64,000 nt of DNA, taken from Moryella indoligenes. Its GTDB lineage: Bacteria > Bacillota > Clostridia > Lachnospirales > Lachnospiraceae. Of the stretch, positions 49,194 to 57,268 are shown one piece after another. Where the stretch lies: the NCBI RefSeq assembly GCF_030812885.1, contig NZ_JAUSTO010000006.1:1-64000 (forward strand), given 5' to 3'. Each line of letters starts with the position of its first letter. Position 1 is the stretch's first letter. The notes below the pieces were generated by a model, which was not told the DNA's origin, ran no database searches, and saw only the letters and a list, made by a program, of their open reading frames with translations. The translations under genes were made by a program, and so were the position numbers.

Positions 49194-50069
49194 ATGCAGG
49201 GTAAAATCATCAAGGGAATCGCAGGCTTCTATGTGGTGGAGAGCAGCGGGAGGCGCTGTATGTGTAAGGCGCGGGGGGCCTTCCGGAAGGCGGGCTTAAA
49301 GCCGCTGGTGGGCGATCTTGTCCGTGTGGAGGAGGCGCAGACTGAGAAGAGTGAGGGTAGCATCGAGGAGATCTACCCCAGAAAAAATGTTCTGATACGG
49401 CCCGCGGTCAGCAATGTGGATCAGGCACTGGTTGTGCTGGCGCTGCGACAGCCCGATCCGCAGCTTTACCTGCTGGATGAGTATCTGCTCACCATGGAGC
49501 GGCAGCATATCCCGGCGGCGATACTCTGGAATAAAGCGGATCTGGACACAGAGAATGCGCTCGAAAGCTATGCGGAGATCTATCATAAGGCGGGCTATCC
49601 GGTCCTCTCTCTCAGCACGCGGACCGGTGAGGGGATGGAGGCGCTGCGGGACTGGCTCCGCGGCAGGACTACGGTGCTCGCGGGTCCCTCCGGTGTCGGC
49701 AAGTCCTCGCTCACGAATCTGCTCTGTCCCGATGCGGCGATGGAGACAGGAGAGATCAGCCGGAAGATATCCCGCGGAAAGCAGACCACAAGGCACACGG
49801 AGCTCTTTCCCATGGGGGAGGACAGCTATCTTCTGGACACACCGGGTTTCACCAGCGTGTGGGTGGAGGCGGAGGCAGACGAGCTGAGGGAGCTTTTTCC
49901 CGAGATATGGAGATGGGAGGGCAGCTGCCGCTTTACGGGCTGCCGTCATCTCTCCGAGCCGGACTGCGCAGTGAAGCGCGCGGTGGAGACCGGGGAGATC
50001 TCACAGAGCCGCTATCAGAGCTATGAGAGGCTTATGAAGGAAATTTCCGAGAGGAGAAGATACGGATGA
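49194..50069 (+). CDS. rsgA: Ribosome small subunit GTPase RsgA
   Basis: A 291-residue circularly permuted GTPase that checks late 30S assembly. An OB domain (1-68) precedes the G domain in the order G4 NKADLD (about 121), G1 AGPSGVGKSSLTN (about 162-174), G2 TTRHTE and G3 DTPGF (about 219). The C-terminal zinc site is C...CRHLSEPDC (about 246-262). The gene starts 3 bases after the kinase stop and overlaps rpe by ATGA. Confidence 0.97.
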   Translation: MQGKIIKGIAGFYVVESSGRRCMCKARGAFRKAGLKPLVGDLVRVEEAQTEKSEGSIEEIYPRKNVLIRPAVSNVDQALVVLALRQPDPQLYLLDEYLLTMERQHIPAAILWNKADLDTENALESYAEIYHKAGYPVLSLSTRTGEGMEALRDWLRGRTTVLAGPSGVGKSSLTNLLCPDAAMETGEISRKISRGKQTTRHTELFPMGEDSYLLDTPGFTSVWVEAEADELRELFPEIWRWEGSCRFTGCRHLSEPDCAVKRAVETGEISQSRYQSYERLMKEISERRRYG

Positions 50070-50743
50070 ACTATATTTTATCACCCTCCCTCCTGTCCGC
50101 GGATTTTACGCGGCTGGGAGAGGAGATACATTTGCTGGAGCAGTGCGGCATAAAAAATCTTCACTACGACGTGATGGACGGCGACTTTGTGCCGAGTATT
50201 TCCTTTGGAATGCCGGTGCTGAAGTCCATACGGCGCTTCACGGAGCTCACGCTGGACGCACATCTCATGGTGACGGAGCCGGACCGCTATGTGGACGATT
50301 TCCGGGCTGCGGGCGCAGATATTATTACTGTGCACGCGGAGGCCTGTCGTCACCTGGACCGAACCATCACGCACATAAAGCAGAGTGGAGCCAAAGCCGC
50401 AGTTGCGCTGAATCCGGCGACTCCTCTGCAGGCGGTGGAGGAGCTGCTGCCGGAGCTCTCGATGGTGCTCATCATGTCGGTAAACCCGGGCTTTGGCGGA
50501 CAGAGGTATATCCCTTACTGTACGGATAAGATACGGCGTCTTCGCGCCATGGCGGAGCGGAGGAATCCTGAGCTCTCCATCCAGGTGGACGGCGGGATCA
50601 ACACAGATACGCTGCTGCCGGTGCTGCGTGCCGGTGCAGACAATATTGTCGCGGGCTCTGCAGTGTTCAACGGAGATATCGCGGGTAATGTCGCTGCACT
50701 GCAGGAAATTCTCCGTGTATATGAAGGGGAGAAAGCGCGCTGA
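50066..50743 (+). CDS. rpe: Ribulose-phosphate 3-epimerase
   Basis: A 225-residue TIM-barrel enzyme interconverting ribulose 5-phosphate and xylulose 5-phosphate. It opens with ILSPSLLSADF, then HYDVMDGDFVPSISFG (about 32-47) with metal ligands His-Asp-Asp, DAHLMVTEPD (about 65), MSVNPGFGGQ (about 136) and the last ligand in QVDGGIN (about 173). The phosphate clamp is AGSAVF. The gene overlaps rsgA and the following thiamine pyrophosphokinase gene starts right after its stop, the classical Firmicute order. Confidence 0.97.
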   Translation: MNYILSPSLLSADFTRLGEEIHLLEQCGIKNLHYDVMDGDFVPSISFGMPVLKSIRRFTELTLDAHLMVTEPDRYVDDFRAAGADIITVHAEACRHLDRTITHIKQSGAKAAVALNPATPLQAVEELLPELSMVLIMSVNPGFGGQRYIPYCTDKIRRLRAMAERRNPELSIQVDGGINTDTLLPVLRAGADNIVAGSAVFNGDIAGNVAALQEILRVYEGEKAR

Positions 50744-50744
50744 A

Positions 50745-51476
50745 ATGGCGGAACAAATGGCAAAAAAGGGGATTATCATCGCGGGCGGCTCACTGACGCC
50801 CGCCTTTGCTGAAAAAATACTTGCGGAGGAGGAACGCCGGGGAACCGGAGCGCTCTGCCTCGCAGCCGCGGACGCAGGGCTGGAGATACTGGACGCCATC
50901 GGAAGAATCCCTTCTCTGCTTGTCGGGGATCTTGACTCCCTGCGGCCGGAGCTCCTTGACCGCTATGAGAATCGAAAAGAGCTTGAACTGCTGCGCCACA
51001 ACCCTGTGAAGGATGCGTCAGATCTGGAGCTTTGTATCGAGGTAATGGCAGCGCGGGGGGTGCGGGAGCTCACTGTGCTGGGAGCGCTCGGCGGAAGAGC
51101 AGATCATCTGCTTGCGAACATACGGCTCTGCTACAGCGCAGCGTTGCAAAACATTTCCCTCGTTCTTCTGGATCCCCTGAACCGGATACGCTGCGTGGTG
51201 CCGGGAGAGAGCGGAGAGGCGGTACTTAAGATACGGCGGGCGGAGCAGTGGGGACGCTATATTGGTCTGCTGCCGGTTGGCGGCAGCGTCGAGGGGTTGA
51301 CGCTCATGGGCTTTCGCTACCCGCTTGAGCACTTTACGCTGAGCTATGAGACTTCGCCCTCGCGCACCATCAGCAATGAGCTGGCGGAGGAGGAGGGCAT
51401 CATTCGTTTTCAGAGCAGGGAGCGGAGCGGCCTTCTGGTGATGGAGACAGGGGACAGAGAAGAGAGGGAAGTATAG
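50745..51476 (+). CDS. Thiamine diphosphokinase
   Basis: A 243-residue enzyme that makes thiamine pyrophosphate from thiamine and ATP. LCLAAADAGLEIL (about 39), PSLLVGDLDSLRPE (about 58) and KDASDLELCIEV (about 90-101) form the ATP/Mg site. GALGGRADHLLANI (about 112) is the second motif, and the C-terminal beta sandwich contains LPVGGSVEGLTLMGFRYPL with the thiamine-binding NELAEE end. The start is the ATG two bases after the rpe stop. TPP feeds transketolase, so the link with rpe is sensible. Confidence 0.93.
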   Translation: MAEQMAKKGIIIAGGSLTPAFAEKILAEEERRGTGALCLAAADAGLEILDAIGRIPSLLVGDLDSLRPELLDRYENRKELELLRHNPVKDASDLELCIEVMAARGVRELTVLGALGGRADHLLANIRLCYSAALQNISLVLLDPLNRIRCVVPGESGEAVLKIRRAEQWGRYIGLLPVGGSVEGLTLMGFRYPLEHFTLSYETSPSRTISNELAEEEGIIRFQSRERSGLLVMETGDREEREV

Positions 51477-51479
51477 AAG

Positions 51480-51980
51480 ATGGAAGCAATTGCGGGCTGG
51501 TTTGCGGCGACGCTCGGAGAGAGGCTCTCTCCGGAGGCGGTCGTCTTTATCGTATCTCTGTTTCCAATCCTGGAGTGCAGGGGCGGACTTCTGGTTGCCT
51601 CGCTCCTCAATGTGGATATGTGGCGGGCCATTCCGCTCGCGGTGCTGGGGAATCTCCTGCCCATGCCCCTGCTTCTGCTTTTTTTAAAGCGGGTGTTTGC
51701 TCTTATGAAGCGAATTTCGCTCCTTCGTCCTCTCGTAGAGCGGCTGGAGCGCCGGGCGGCGCATAAGTCTGAGGCACTCGCACGGGGGGAATTTCTGGGT
51801 CTGCTGCTGTTTGTCGGCATTCCGCTTCCAGGTACCGGCGGATGGACAGGAGTCATGATCGCGAGCCTCATGGAGATGAAGCAGAGAAAGGCGCTGGCGG
51901 CGATTCTTCTGGGGGTGCTGCTGGCGACGGTGATTATGGCGATCGTGTCCTACGGCTTTCTGGGACTGCTTATCCGGTAG
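51480..51980 (+). CDS. COG2426 small membrane protein (putative multidrug export)
   Basis: A 166-residue membrane protein of the COG2426/Sm_multidrug_ex family. It has an N-terminal half with VVFIVSLFPILECRGGLLVA (about 21-40), a helix AIPLAVLGNLLPMPLLLLFL (about 50-69), an amphipathic link, then the signature GIPLPGTGGWTGVMIASLM (about 112-130) and a last helix. The duplicated P-L-E/G-G pattern resembles the DedA superfamily re-entrant loops. The export function in the family name is not proven. It begins 3 bases after the TPK gene. Confidence 0.85.
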   Translation: MEAIAGWFAATLGERLSPEAVVFIVSLFPILECRGGLLVASLLNVDMWRAIPLAVLGNLLPMPLLLLFLKRVFALMKRISLLRPLVERLERRAAHKSEALARGEFLGLLLFVGIPLPGTGGWTGVMIASLMEMKQRKALAAILLGVLLATVIMAIVSYGFLGLLIR

Positions 51981-52095
51981 CTGCGCCGCTTCCGAACGCC
52001 GCGCTGTCGCTTGAACTGCAGGGCATTTCGTTGTACAATGGCAGACAAATCGCGATGCCGTAGCGGGCATATGAAGAATGAGTTGGAGGAAGAGC

Positions 52096-53382
52096 ATGAT
52101 TGATATCAGATTTCTGAGAGAGAATCCGGAGGCAGTCAAGGAGAATCTCCGCAAGAAATTTCAGGACGAAAAGCAGCCTCTTGTGGACGAGGTGATCGCC
52201 CTCGATGAGGAGAGCAGAAGGACGCAGGCGGAGGCGGACGAGCTCCGCGCAAAGAAGAACCGCATCTCCAAGCAGATCGGCGCCCTGATGGGACAGGGAA
52301 AGAAGGAGGAGGCAGAGGAGGTAAAGCGCGAAGTCGCCGCACTGAATGCCCGTCTCTCCGAGCTGGAGCCGAAGGAGGCTGAGATCACGGAAAAGATCCG
52401 CAGCATCATGATGGTGATTCCGCAGATGATCGATGCCTCTGTGCCGATCGGCAGGGACGATTCCTGCAATGTGGAGATCCAGAAGTACGGGGAGCCGGTC
52501 GTTCCGGAATATGAAATTCCCTATCACACGGAGATCATGGAGCGCTTTTCGGGAATTGATCTCGACGCTGCGCACAAGGTCGCAGGCAACGGTTTCTACT
52601 ATCTGATGGGAGATATCGCGAGACTTCACTCCGCTGTGCTCGCCTACGCGAGAGATTTCATGATAGACCGCGGCTTCACCTATGTGATTCCGCCCTATAT
52701 GATTCACTCCAACGTCGTGACCGGTGTCATGAGCTTCCCGGAGATGGAGGCCATGATGTACAAGATCGAGGGAGAGGATCTGTACCTCATTGGAACCAGC
52801 GAGCACTCCATGATAGGGCGCTTCATCGATACGCTGAACGAGGAGGCGAAGCTTCCCTACACCCTGACCTCCTACTCCCCATGCTTCCGAAAGGAGAAGG
52901 GGGCGCATGGTCTGGAGGAGCGCGGCGTGTACCGCATTCATCAGTTTGAAAAGCAGGAGATGATCGTGATCTGCCGCCCGGAGGATTCCATGGCGTGGTA
53001 CGATAAGCTCTGGCAGAACACTGTGGATCTGTTCCGCTCTCTGGATATCCCGGTCCGCACGCTGGAGTGCTGCTCCGGAGACCTCGCAGATCTGAAGGTG
53101 AAGTCCTGTGATGTTGAGGCGTGGAGCCCGCGGCAGAAAAAATACTTTGAGGTGGGCAGCTGCTCCAATCTCGGCGATGCACAGGCGAGAAGACTGCGTA
53201 TCCGCGTGAAGGGGGAGGACGGGAAAAAGTATCTCGCACACACCCTGAACAACACGGTGGTCGCGCCGCCGCGCATGCTGATCGCTTTTCTTGAGAACAA
53301 TCTTCAGGAGGACGGAAGCGTCCGCATCCCGGAGGTTCTGCGCCCCTACATGGGAGGAAAGAGCGAGCTCCGGGCTGAATGA
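52096..53382 (+). CDS. serS: Seryl-tRNA synthetase
   Basis: A 428-residue class II synthetase. The N-terminal antiparallel coiled coil that holds the tRNASer long arm spans about 26-100 (EVIALDEESRRTQAEADELR; EEVKREVAALNARLSELEPK). Motif 2 is in FRKEKGAHGLEERGVYRIHQ (about 260-280), with EKQEMIVI after it, and motif 3 is in the C-terminal NNTVVAPPRMLIAFLENN. Motif 2 carries GAHGLEERGV where many enzymes have SAGRDTRGL. GGAGGAAGAG lies before the ATG; an upstream Met at 52078 has none. chr genes overlap its end. Confidence 0.96.
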   Translation: MIDIRFLRENPEAVKENLRKKFQDEKQPLVDEVIALDEESRRTQAEADELRAKKNRISKQIGALMGQGKKEEAEEVKREVAALNARLSELEPKEAEITEKIRSIMMVIPQMIDASVPIGRDDSCNVEIQKYGEPVVPEYEIPYHTEIMERFSGIDLDAAHKVAGNGFYYLMGDIARLHSAVLAYARDFMIDRGFTYVIPPYMIHSNVVTGVMSFPEMEAMMYKIEGEDLYLIGTSEHSMIGRFIDTLNEEAKLPYTLTSYSPCFRKEKGAHGLEERGVYRIHQFEKQEMIVICRPEDSMAWYDKLWQNTVDLFRSLDIPVRTLECCSGDLADLKVKSCDVEAWSPRQKKYFEVGSCSNLGDAQARRLRIRVKGEDGKKYLAHTLNNTVVAPPRMLIAFLENNLQEDGSVRIPEVLRPYMGGKSELRAE

Positions 53383-53924
53383 GTGAATTACTGGATATGT
53401 TTCTTACCTTCGCGCGCATCGGCGGACTGACCTTTGGCGGCGGATACGCCATGCTCCCGATGCTTCAGAAGGAGGTGGTGGAGAACCGCCACTGGGCGAC
53501 AGAGGATGAGCTGATGGACTACTACGCGGTGGGGCAGTGCACGCCGGGTGTGATTGCCGTGAATACCGCAACCTTTGTGGGGTATAAAAGGCGGGGGATT
53601 CCCGGCGGCATTGCGGCGACCCTCGGCGTGGTGTTTCCGTCGCTTGTTATCATCACTCTCATTGCGGCCTTCATCCGGAATTTTGCGGAGCTTTCCGTTG
53701 TGAAGGATGCCTTTGCGGGCATCCGCGTCGGGGTCTTTGTGCTGATTCTGCTCTCGGTATCAAAGCTCTACCGGAAGGGCGTGGTGGATATGAGCACACG
53801 CGTCATTTTCTCCGTTGTCTTTTTTGGCTCTGTCTTCTATGGTATCTCCCCCGTGATATTTGTGCTGCTCTCGGCGGCAGCAGGTATCTACCTGAGTCTC
53901 AGGGCGGGAGGTAAGAAGGGATGA
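53379..53924 (+). CDS. Chromate transporter, first half-size subunit
   Basis: A 181-residue membrane protein of the CHR family, half-size type. FARIGGLTFGGGYAMLPMLQ (about 11-30) holds the family GGG motif, followed by ENRHWATEDELMDYYAVGQC and TPGVIAVNTATFVGY (about 52-66). About five helices are expected. Half-size CHR proteins work as pairs encoded together. The ATG overlaps the serS stop and its own stop overlaps the second subunit. Chromate itself may not be the natural substrate; sulfate or other oxyanions are possible. Confidence 0.9.
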   Translation: MSELLDMFLTFARIGGLTFGGGYAMLPMLQKEVVENRHWATEDELMDYYAVGQCTPGVIAVNTATFVGYKRRGIPGGIAATLGVVFPSLVIITLIAAFIRNFAELSVVKDAFAGIRVGVFVLILLSVSKLYRKGVVDMSTRVIFSVVFFGSVFYGISPVIFVLLSAAAGIYLSLRAGGKKG

Positions 53925-54499
53925 TGCTGTATCTGAGATTGTTCTTTGAGTTTTTTAAGGCGGGTCTCTTTGCGGTCGGCGGCGGCCTGGCGACGCTCCC
54001 ATTTCTCTATAATATTTCGGACGCGACCGGCTGGTACACGCACATGGATCTCGCGGATATGGTGGCGGTCTCCGAGTCCACGCCCGGTCCGATGGGCGTC
54101 AATATGGCGACCTACGTGGGCTTTACGACAGGAGGGGGACCCGGGGCAGTGACAGCGACGCTGGGACTCATCACGCCCTCCGTGATCGTAATCATCATCG
54201 TGGCGCAGTTTTTGAAGCGCTTCTCGGAGAATCGCTATGTGAAGGGAGTCTTCTACGGCCTGCGCCCCGCCTCGGTGGGACTCATCGCAGCGGCCTGCTT
54301 CTTGGTGGGAAAGCTCGCACTTCTGGACGTCGAGGCATATAAAAAGACGCTCTCGCTTCTCTCACTCATTCACTGGAAGGCGGTATTGCTGGCAGCATTG
54401 CTCTATGTCGCCATGAAAAAGATCCAGCTGCACCCCATTTTCTTCCTTGCTGCCTCCGCGGTGATTGGAGTGGTCTTTCATTTTGCGACAGGCCAGTGA
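53921..54499 (+). CDS. Chromate transporter, second half-size subunit
   Basis: A 192-residue CHR protein paired with the one before it. It has FEFFKAGLFAVGGGLATLPF (about 7-26), VAVSESTPGPMGVNMATYVG (about 48-67) and about six helices. Sequence similarity to the first subunit but opposite predicted orientation is typical of antiparallel CHR heterodimers. It ends the large plus-strand block and is followed by a strong hairpin. Confidence 0.9.
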   Translation: MMLYLRLFFEFFKAGLFAVGGGLATLPFLYNISDATGWYTHMDLADMVAVSESTPGPMGVNMATYVGFTTGGGPGAVTATLGLITPSVIVIIIVAQFLKRFSENRYVKGVFYGLRPASVGLIAAACFLVGKLALLDVEAYKKTLSLLSLIHWKAVLLAALLYVAMKKIQLHPIFFLAASAVIGVVFHFATGQ

Positions 54500-54507
54500 G
54501 GCCTGAC

Positions 54508-54545
54508 AGCCGCCTCCGAACGATATTATTTCGTTCGGGGCGGCT
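54508..54545. terminator. Hairpin after the chromate transporter genes
   Basis: AGCCGCC-T-CCGAACGA pairs with TCGTTCGG-GGCGGCT, a 15-bp GC-rich stem with one bulged base and the loop TATTAT. Only ATATTACT follows, so there is no strong T-tract, but the position at the end of a long operon suggests termination. Confidence 0.6.
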
Positions 54546-54577
54546 ATATTACTGTGTGTGCGTCATTCAGAAAGCCC

Positions 54578-54606
54578 TTGTTTCAGTTCGCACAGAATGT
54601 TAAAAT
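54578..54606 (+). promoter_or_regulatory. Promoter of the IMP dehydrogenase gene
   Basis: TTGTTT (54578-54583), an exact 17-base spacer and TAAAAT (54601-54606) form a sigma-A promoter. The leader to the ATG at 54709 is about 95 bases and shows no obvious riboswitch. Confidence 0.55.
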
Positions 54607-54708
54607 GAGTTCAATGCTCCGAGAGAGCGCTTGTTCCGACAGACAACATGTGCAGCGCGAGAGCGCCTGACGCCCCGCGCAAATTTTCAGACTGACAGGA
54701 GAGGGACT

Positions 54709-56214
54709 ATGGCATACTACTACGAAGAACCTTCAAGAACCTTTGGCGAATATCTGCTGATTCCGGGTTATTCCTCAGCACAGTGCGTTCCCACGGCCGT
54801 GAGCCTCAGGACACCACTTGTGAAATTCAGAAAGGGAGAGGAGGAGTGCCCCATTTCCATGAATATTCCCATGGTTTCCGCGGTGATGCAGTCCGTCTCC
54901 GGCGACAAACTGGCCATTGCTCTGGCTAAGCAGGGCGGCGTGTCCTTCATCTACGGCTCACAGAGCGTCGAGAGCGAGGCAGATATGGTGCGCAGAGTGA
55001 AGGCCTATAAGAAGGGCTTTGTCACCAGCGATTCGAACCTTCCTCCGAGCGCGACCCTCTCTGATGTGCTGGAGCTGAAAACGCAGACCGGACATTCCAC
55101 GGTTGCGATCACAGAGGATGGTGGCCCGCACGGAAAGCTGCTCGGTATCGTGGCGTCGAGAGACTATCGCCTGTCCCGCATGTCGATGGATCTGAAGGTC
55201 ACAGAATTTATGACTCCGCTGGAGCGCCTCGTCACTGCACCCAGCACGACGAGTCTCCACGACTGCAACGACATCATCTGGGACAATAAGATCAATTCTC
55301 TGCCGCTGGTCGATGAGGCGGGCAATCTTCAGTATATGGTATTCCGCAAGGATTACGACAGTCACAAGGAGAATGTGAATGAGCTTCTGGACGAGAACAA
55401 GAGCTATGTCGTCGGTGCGGGCATTAATACAAAGGACTATGAGAAACGCGTTCCCGCTCTGGTGGACGCGGGGGTAGACGTGCTCTGCATCGACTCCTCC
55501 GAGGGCTACAGTGAGTGGCAGGCCAGAACCCTTGCATGGATCAGAGAGTACTACGGAAATAAGGTGAAGGTCGGCGCGGGAAATGTTGTCGATCGTGACG
55601 GATTCCTCTTCCTCGCAAAGTGCGGCGCGGATTTTGTGAAGATCGGCATCGGCGGCGGCTCCATCTGCATCACCCGTGAGACAAAGGGTATCGGCAGAGG
55701 GCAGGCGACCGCGGTGATCGAGGTCGCGAAGGCGAGAGATGAGTACTTTGAACAGACGGGCATCTATATTCCGATCTGCTCGGACGGCGGTATCGTTCAC
55801 GATTATCACATCACACTGGCGCTCGCCATGGGCGCGGATTTCGTGATGCTGGGACGTTACTTCGCCCGTTTTGACGAGAGCCCGACCAATAAGATGCGCA
55901 TCAACGGAAATTATGTGAAGGAGTACTGGGGCGAGGGCTCCAACCGCGCGAGAAACTGGCAGCGCTACGATCTCGGCGGCGCACAGAAGCTCTCCTTCGA
56001 GGAGGGCGTGGACAGCTATGTTCCCTATGCGGGTCCGCTTGCAGAGGGCGTGCAGACGACACTCTACAAGGTGCGCTCCACCATGTGCAACTGCGGCGCG
56101 CTCTCCATTCCGGAGCTCCAGCAGAAGGCGAGACTCACTGTCGTCTCCTCCACTTCTATCGTTGAGGGCGGCAGTCACGACGTGATTCTGAAGAACAACA
56201 GCCAGGCGAACTGA
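54709..56214 (+). CDS. guaB: IMP dehydrogenase
   Basis: A 501-residue enzyme catalysing the NAD-dependent step from IMP to XMP in GMP synthesis. The TIM barrel is interrupted by a CBS pair (about 100-225: SDVLELKTQTGHSTVAITED; VTEFMTPLERLVTAPS; INSLPLVDEAGNL). The catalytic Cys lies in IGGGSICITRETKG (about 322-335), and the flap has the Arg-Tyr dyad region NWQRYDLGG. The opening YYYEEPSRTFGEYLLIPG and the length of 501 follow the branch with extended N-terminus found in eukaryotes and some bacteria rather than the 485-residue GuaB. The start has GGAGAGGG; an upstream Met at 54631 has no site. Confidence 0.93.
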   Translation: MAYYYEEPSRTFGEYLLIPGYSSAQCVPTAVSLRTPLVKFRKGEEECPISMNIPMVSAVMQSVSGDKLAIALAKQGGVSFIYGSQSVESEADMVRRVKAYKKGFVTSDSNLPPSATLSDVLELKTQTGHSTVAITEDGGPHGKLLGIVASRDYRLSRMSMDLKVTEFMTPLERLVTAPSTTSLHDCNDIIWDNKINSLPLVDEAGNLQYMVFRKDYDSHKENVNELLDENKSYVVGAGINTKDYEKRVPALVDAGVDVLCIDSSEGYSEWQARTLAWIREYYGNKVKVGAGNVVDRDGFLFLAKCGADFVKIGIGGGSICITRETKGIGRGQATAVIEVAKARDEYFEQTGIYIPICSDGGIVHDYHITLALAMGADFVMLGRYFARFDESPTNKMRINGNYVKEYWGEGSNRARNWQRYDLGGAQKLSFEEGVDSYVPYAGPLAEGVQTTLYKVRSTMCNCGALSIPELQQKARLTVVSSTSIVEGGSHDVILKNNSQAN

Positions 56215-56230
56215 CGGCACGGAGGTACCC

Positions 56231-57241
56231 TTGAACCGGAATCTACTGAAAAAGTATGCGTGTCCCGCTGCGGCCTGCATACTTTTTCTTCTGATTGCAG
56301 GAAATCTGTTCTATCTGCACGGAAGAGAGCAGCAGAAGCCGCTTGAGCGAAGCGGCTTTCTCTTTGATACAGTCATCGCAATTTCTCTGTACGACCACCA
56401 GAGCGAGGCGATACTCGACGGGGCTTTTCAGCTATGCGAGCAGTTTGAGGAGGAGTTTTCTCCGACGAGGGAGGGCAGCGCCCTCTGGAATATGAATCAC
56501 AGAGCCGCAGGGATCACAGAATGGGAGGCGGATCCGGATCTGCTCGCTGTGGCGGAGCTGGGACTCCGCTACAGCGAGTGGACGGAGGGCGCCTTTGATA
56601 TTACGGTGCTTCCGGTGAGCCAGCTCTGGGATTTTCAGAGCGGCAGGAAGGAGCTGCCCGCGGAGCAGGAGCTTCAGAGGGCACTCGCGGAGGTGGATTA
56701 CCACAAGCTCTCGATCACGGGAAATACGCTGCATTTTTCGGACGACCGCGTGCAGCTGGATCCCGGCGCAGTGGCAAAGGGATATATTGCGGATCGCCTG
56801 AAGGACTATCTCCTTCAGAGAGGGGTGCGAAGCGCCATCATCAACCTCGGGGGCAATGTGCTCTGCCTTGGGAAAAAGCCCGGCGGCGCGGCCTTTCAGA
56901 TCGCCATACGAAAGCCGGAGAAGGACAGCAGCGAGGTTATAAAGGTACTGGAGATCGAGGATCTCTCCGTTGTCTCCTCAGGCAACTACGAGCGAGGTTT
57001 TGATTTGGACGGCGTGCGCTATCACCACATCCTGAATCCGAGGACGGGAATGCCGTATCAGAACGGGCTGAAGGGAATTACAGTCGTGGGACCCTCCTCC
57101 GCGGAGTGCGATGCGCTGAGCACTTCCTGCTTCTCGCTGGGCGAGCGGGAGGGCATGAAGCTGCTCGACGCGACGGAGGGCTATTACGGCTATTTCATCC
57201 GGGAGGACGGAAGCATCGTCCCCTCAAAGTACGCAAAATAA
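56231..57241 (+). CDS. apbE: FAD:protein FMN transferase (ApbE)
   Basis: A 336-residue membrane-attached flavin transferase that links FMN to Thr residues of exported flavoproteins. An N-terminal helix (ACPAAACILFLLIAGNLFYL) is the anchor; the Cys does not form a classical lipobox. The catalytic domain shows LDPGAVAKGYIADRL (about 177), INLGGNVLCLG (about 206), the GNYER loop, HHILNPRTGMPYQ (about 264-276) and the metal-binding DALSTSCFSLG (about 291). The start is TTG with ACGGAGG upstream. Flavoprotein targets such as Rnf or extracellular reductases are not in the window. Confidence 0.92.
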   Translation: MNRNLLKKYACPAAACILFLLIAGNLFYLHGREQQKPLERSGFLFDTVIAISLYDHQSEAILDGAFQLCEQFEEEFSPTREGSALWNMNHRAAGITEWEADPDLLAVAELGLRYSEWTEGAFDITVLPVSQLWDFQSGRKELPAEQELQRALAEVDYHKLSITGNTLHFSDDRVQLDPGAVAKGYIADRLKDYLLQRGVRSAIINLGGNVLCLGKKPGGAAFQIAIRKPEKDSSEVIKVLEIEDLSVVSSGNYERGFDLDGVRYHHILNPRTGMPYQNGLKGITVVGPSSAECDALSTSCFSLGEREGMKLLDATEGYYGYFIREDGSIVPSKYAK

Positions 57242-57268
57242 GTGGAGCTGACAGAAGGGAGGAAGTGT

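Noticed and set aside
51970..53241. A 423-codon open frame antisense to serS
   Set aside because: serS is clearly coding with synthetase motifs. The antisense frame has a composition of a mirrored gene and no start signal.
54958..56280. A 440-codon open frame antisense to guaB
   Set aside because: Same reason: the plus strand holds a complete IMP dehydrogenase with its CBS pair and catalytic Cys.
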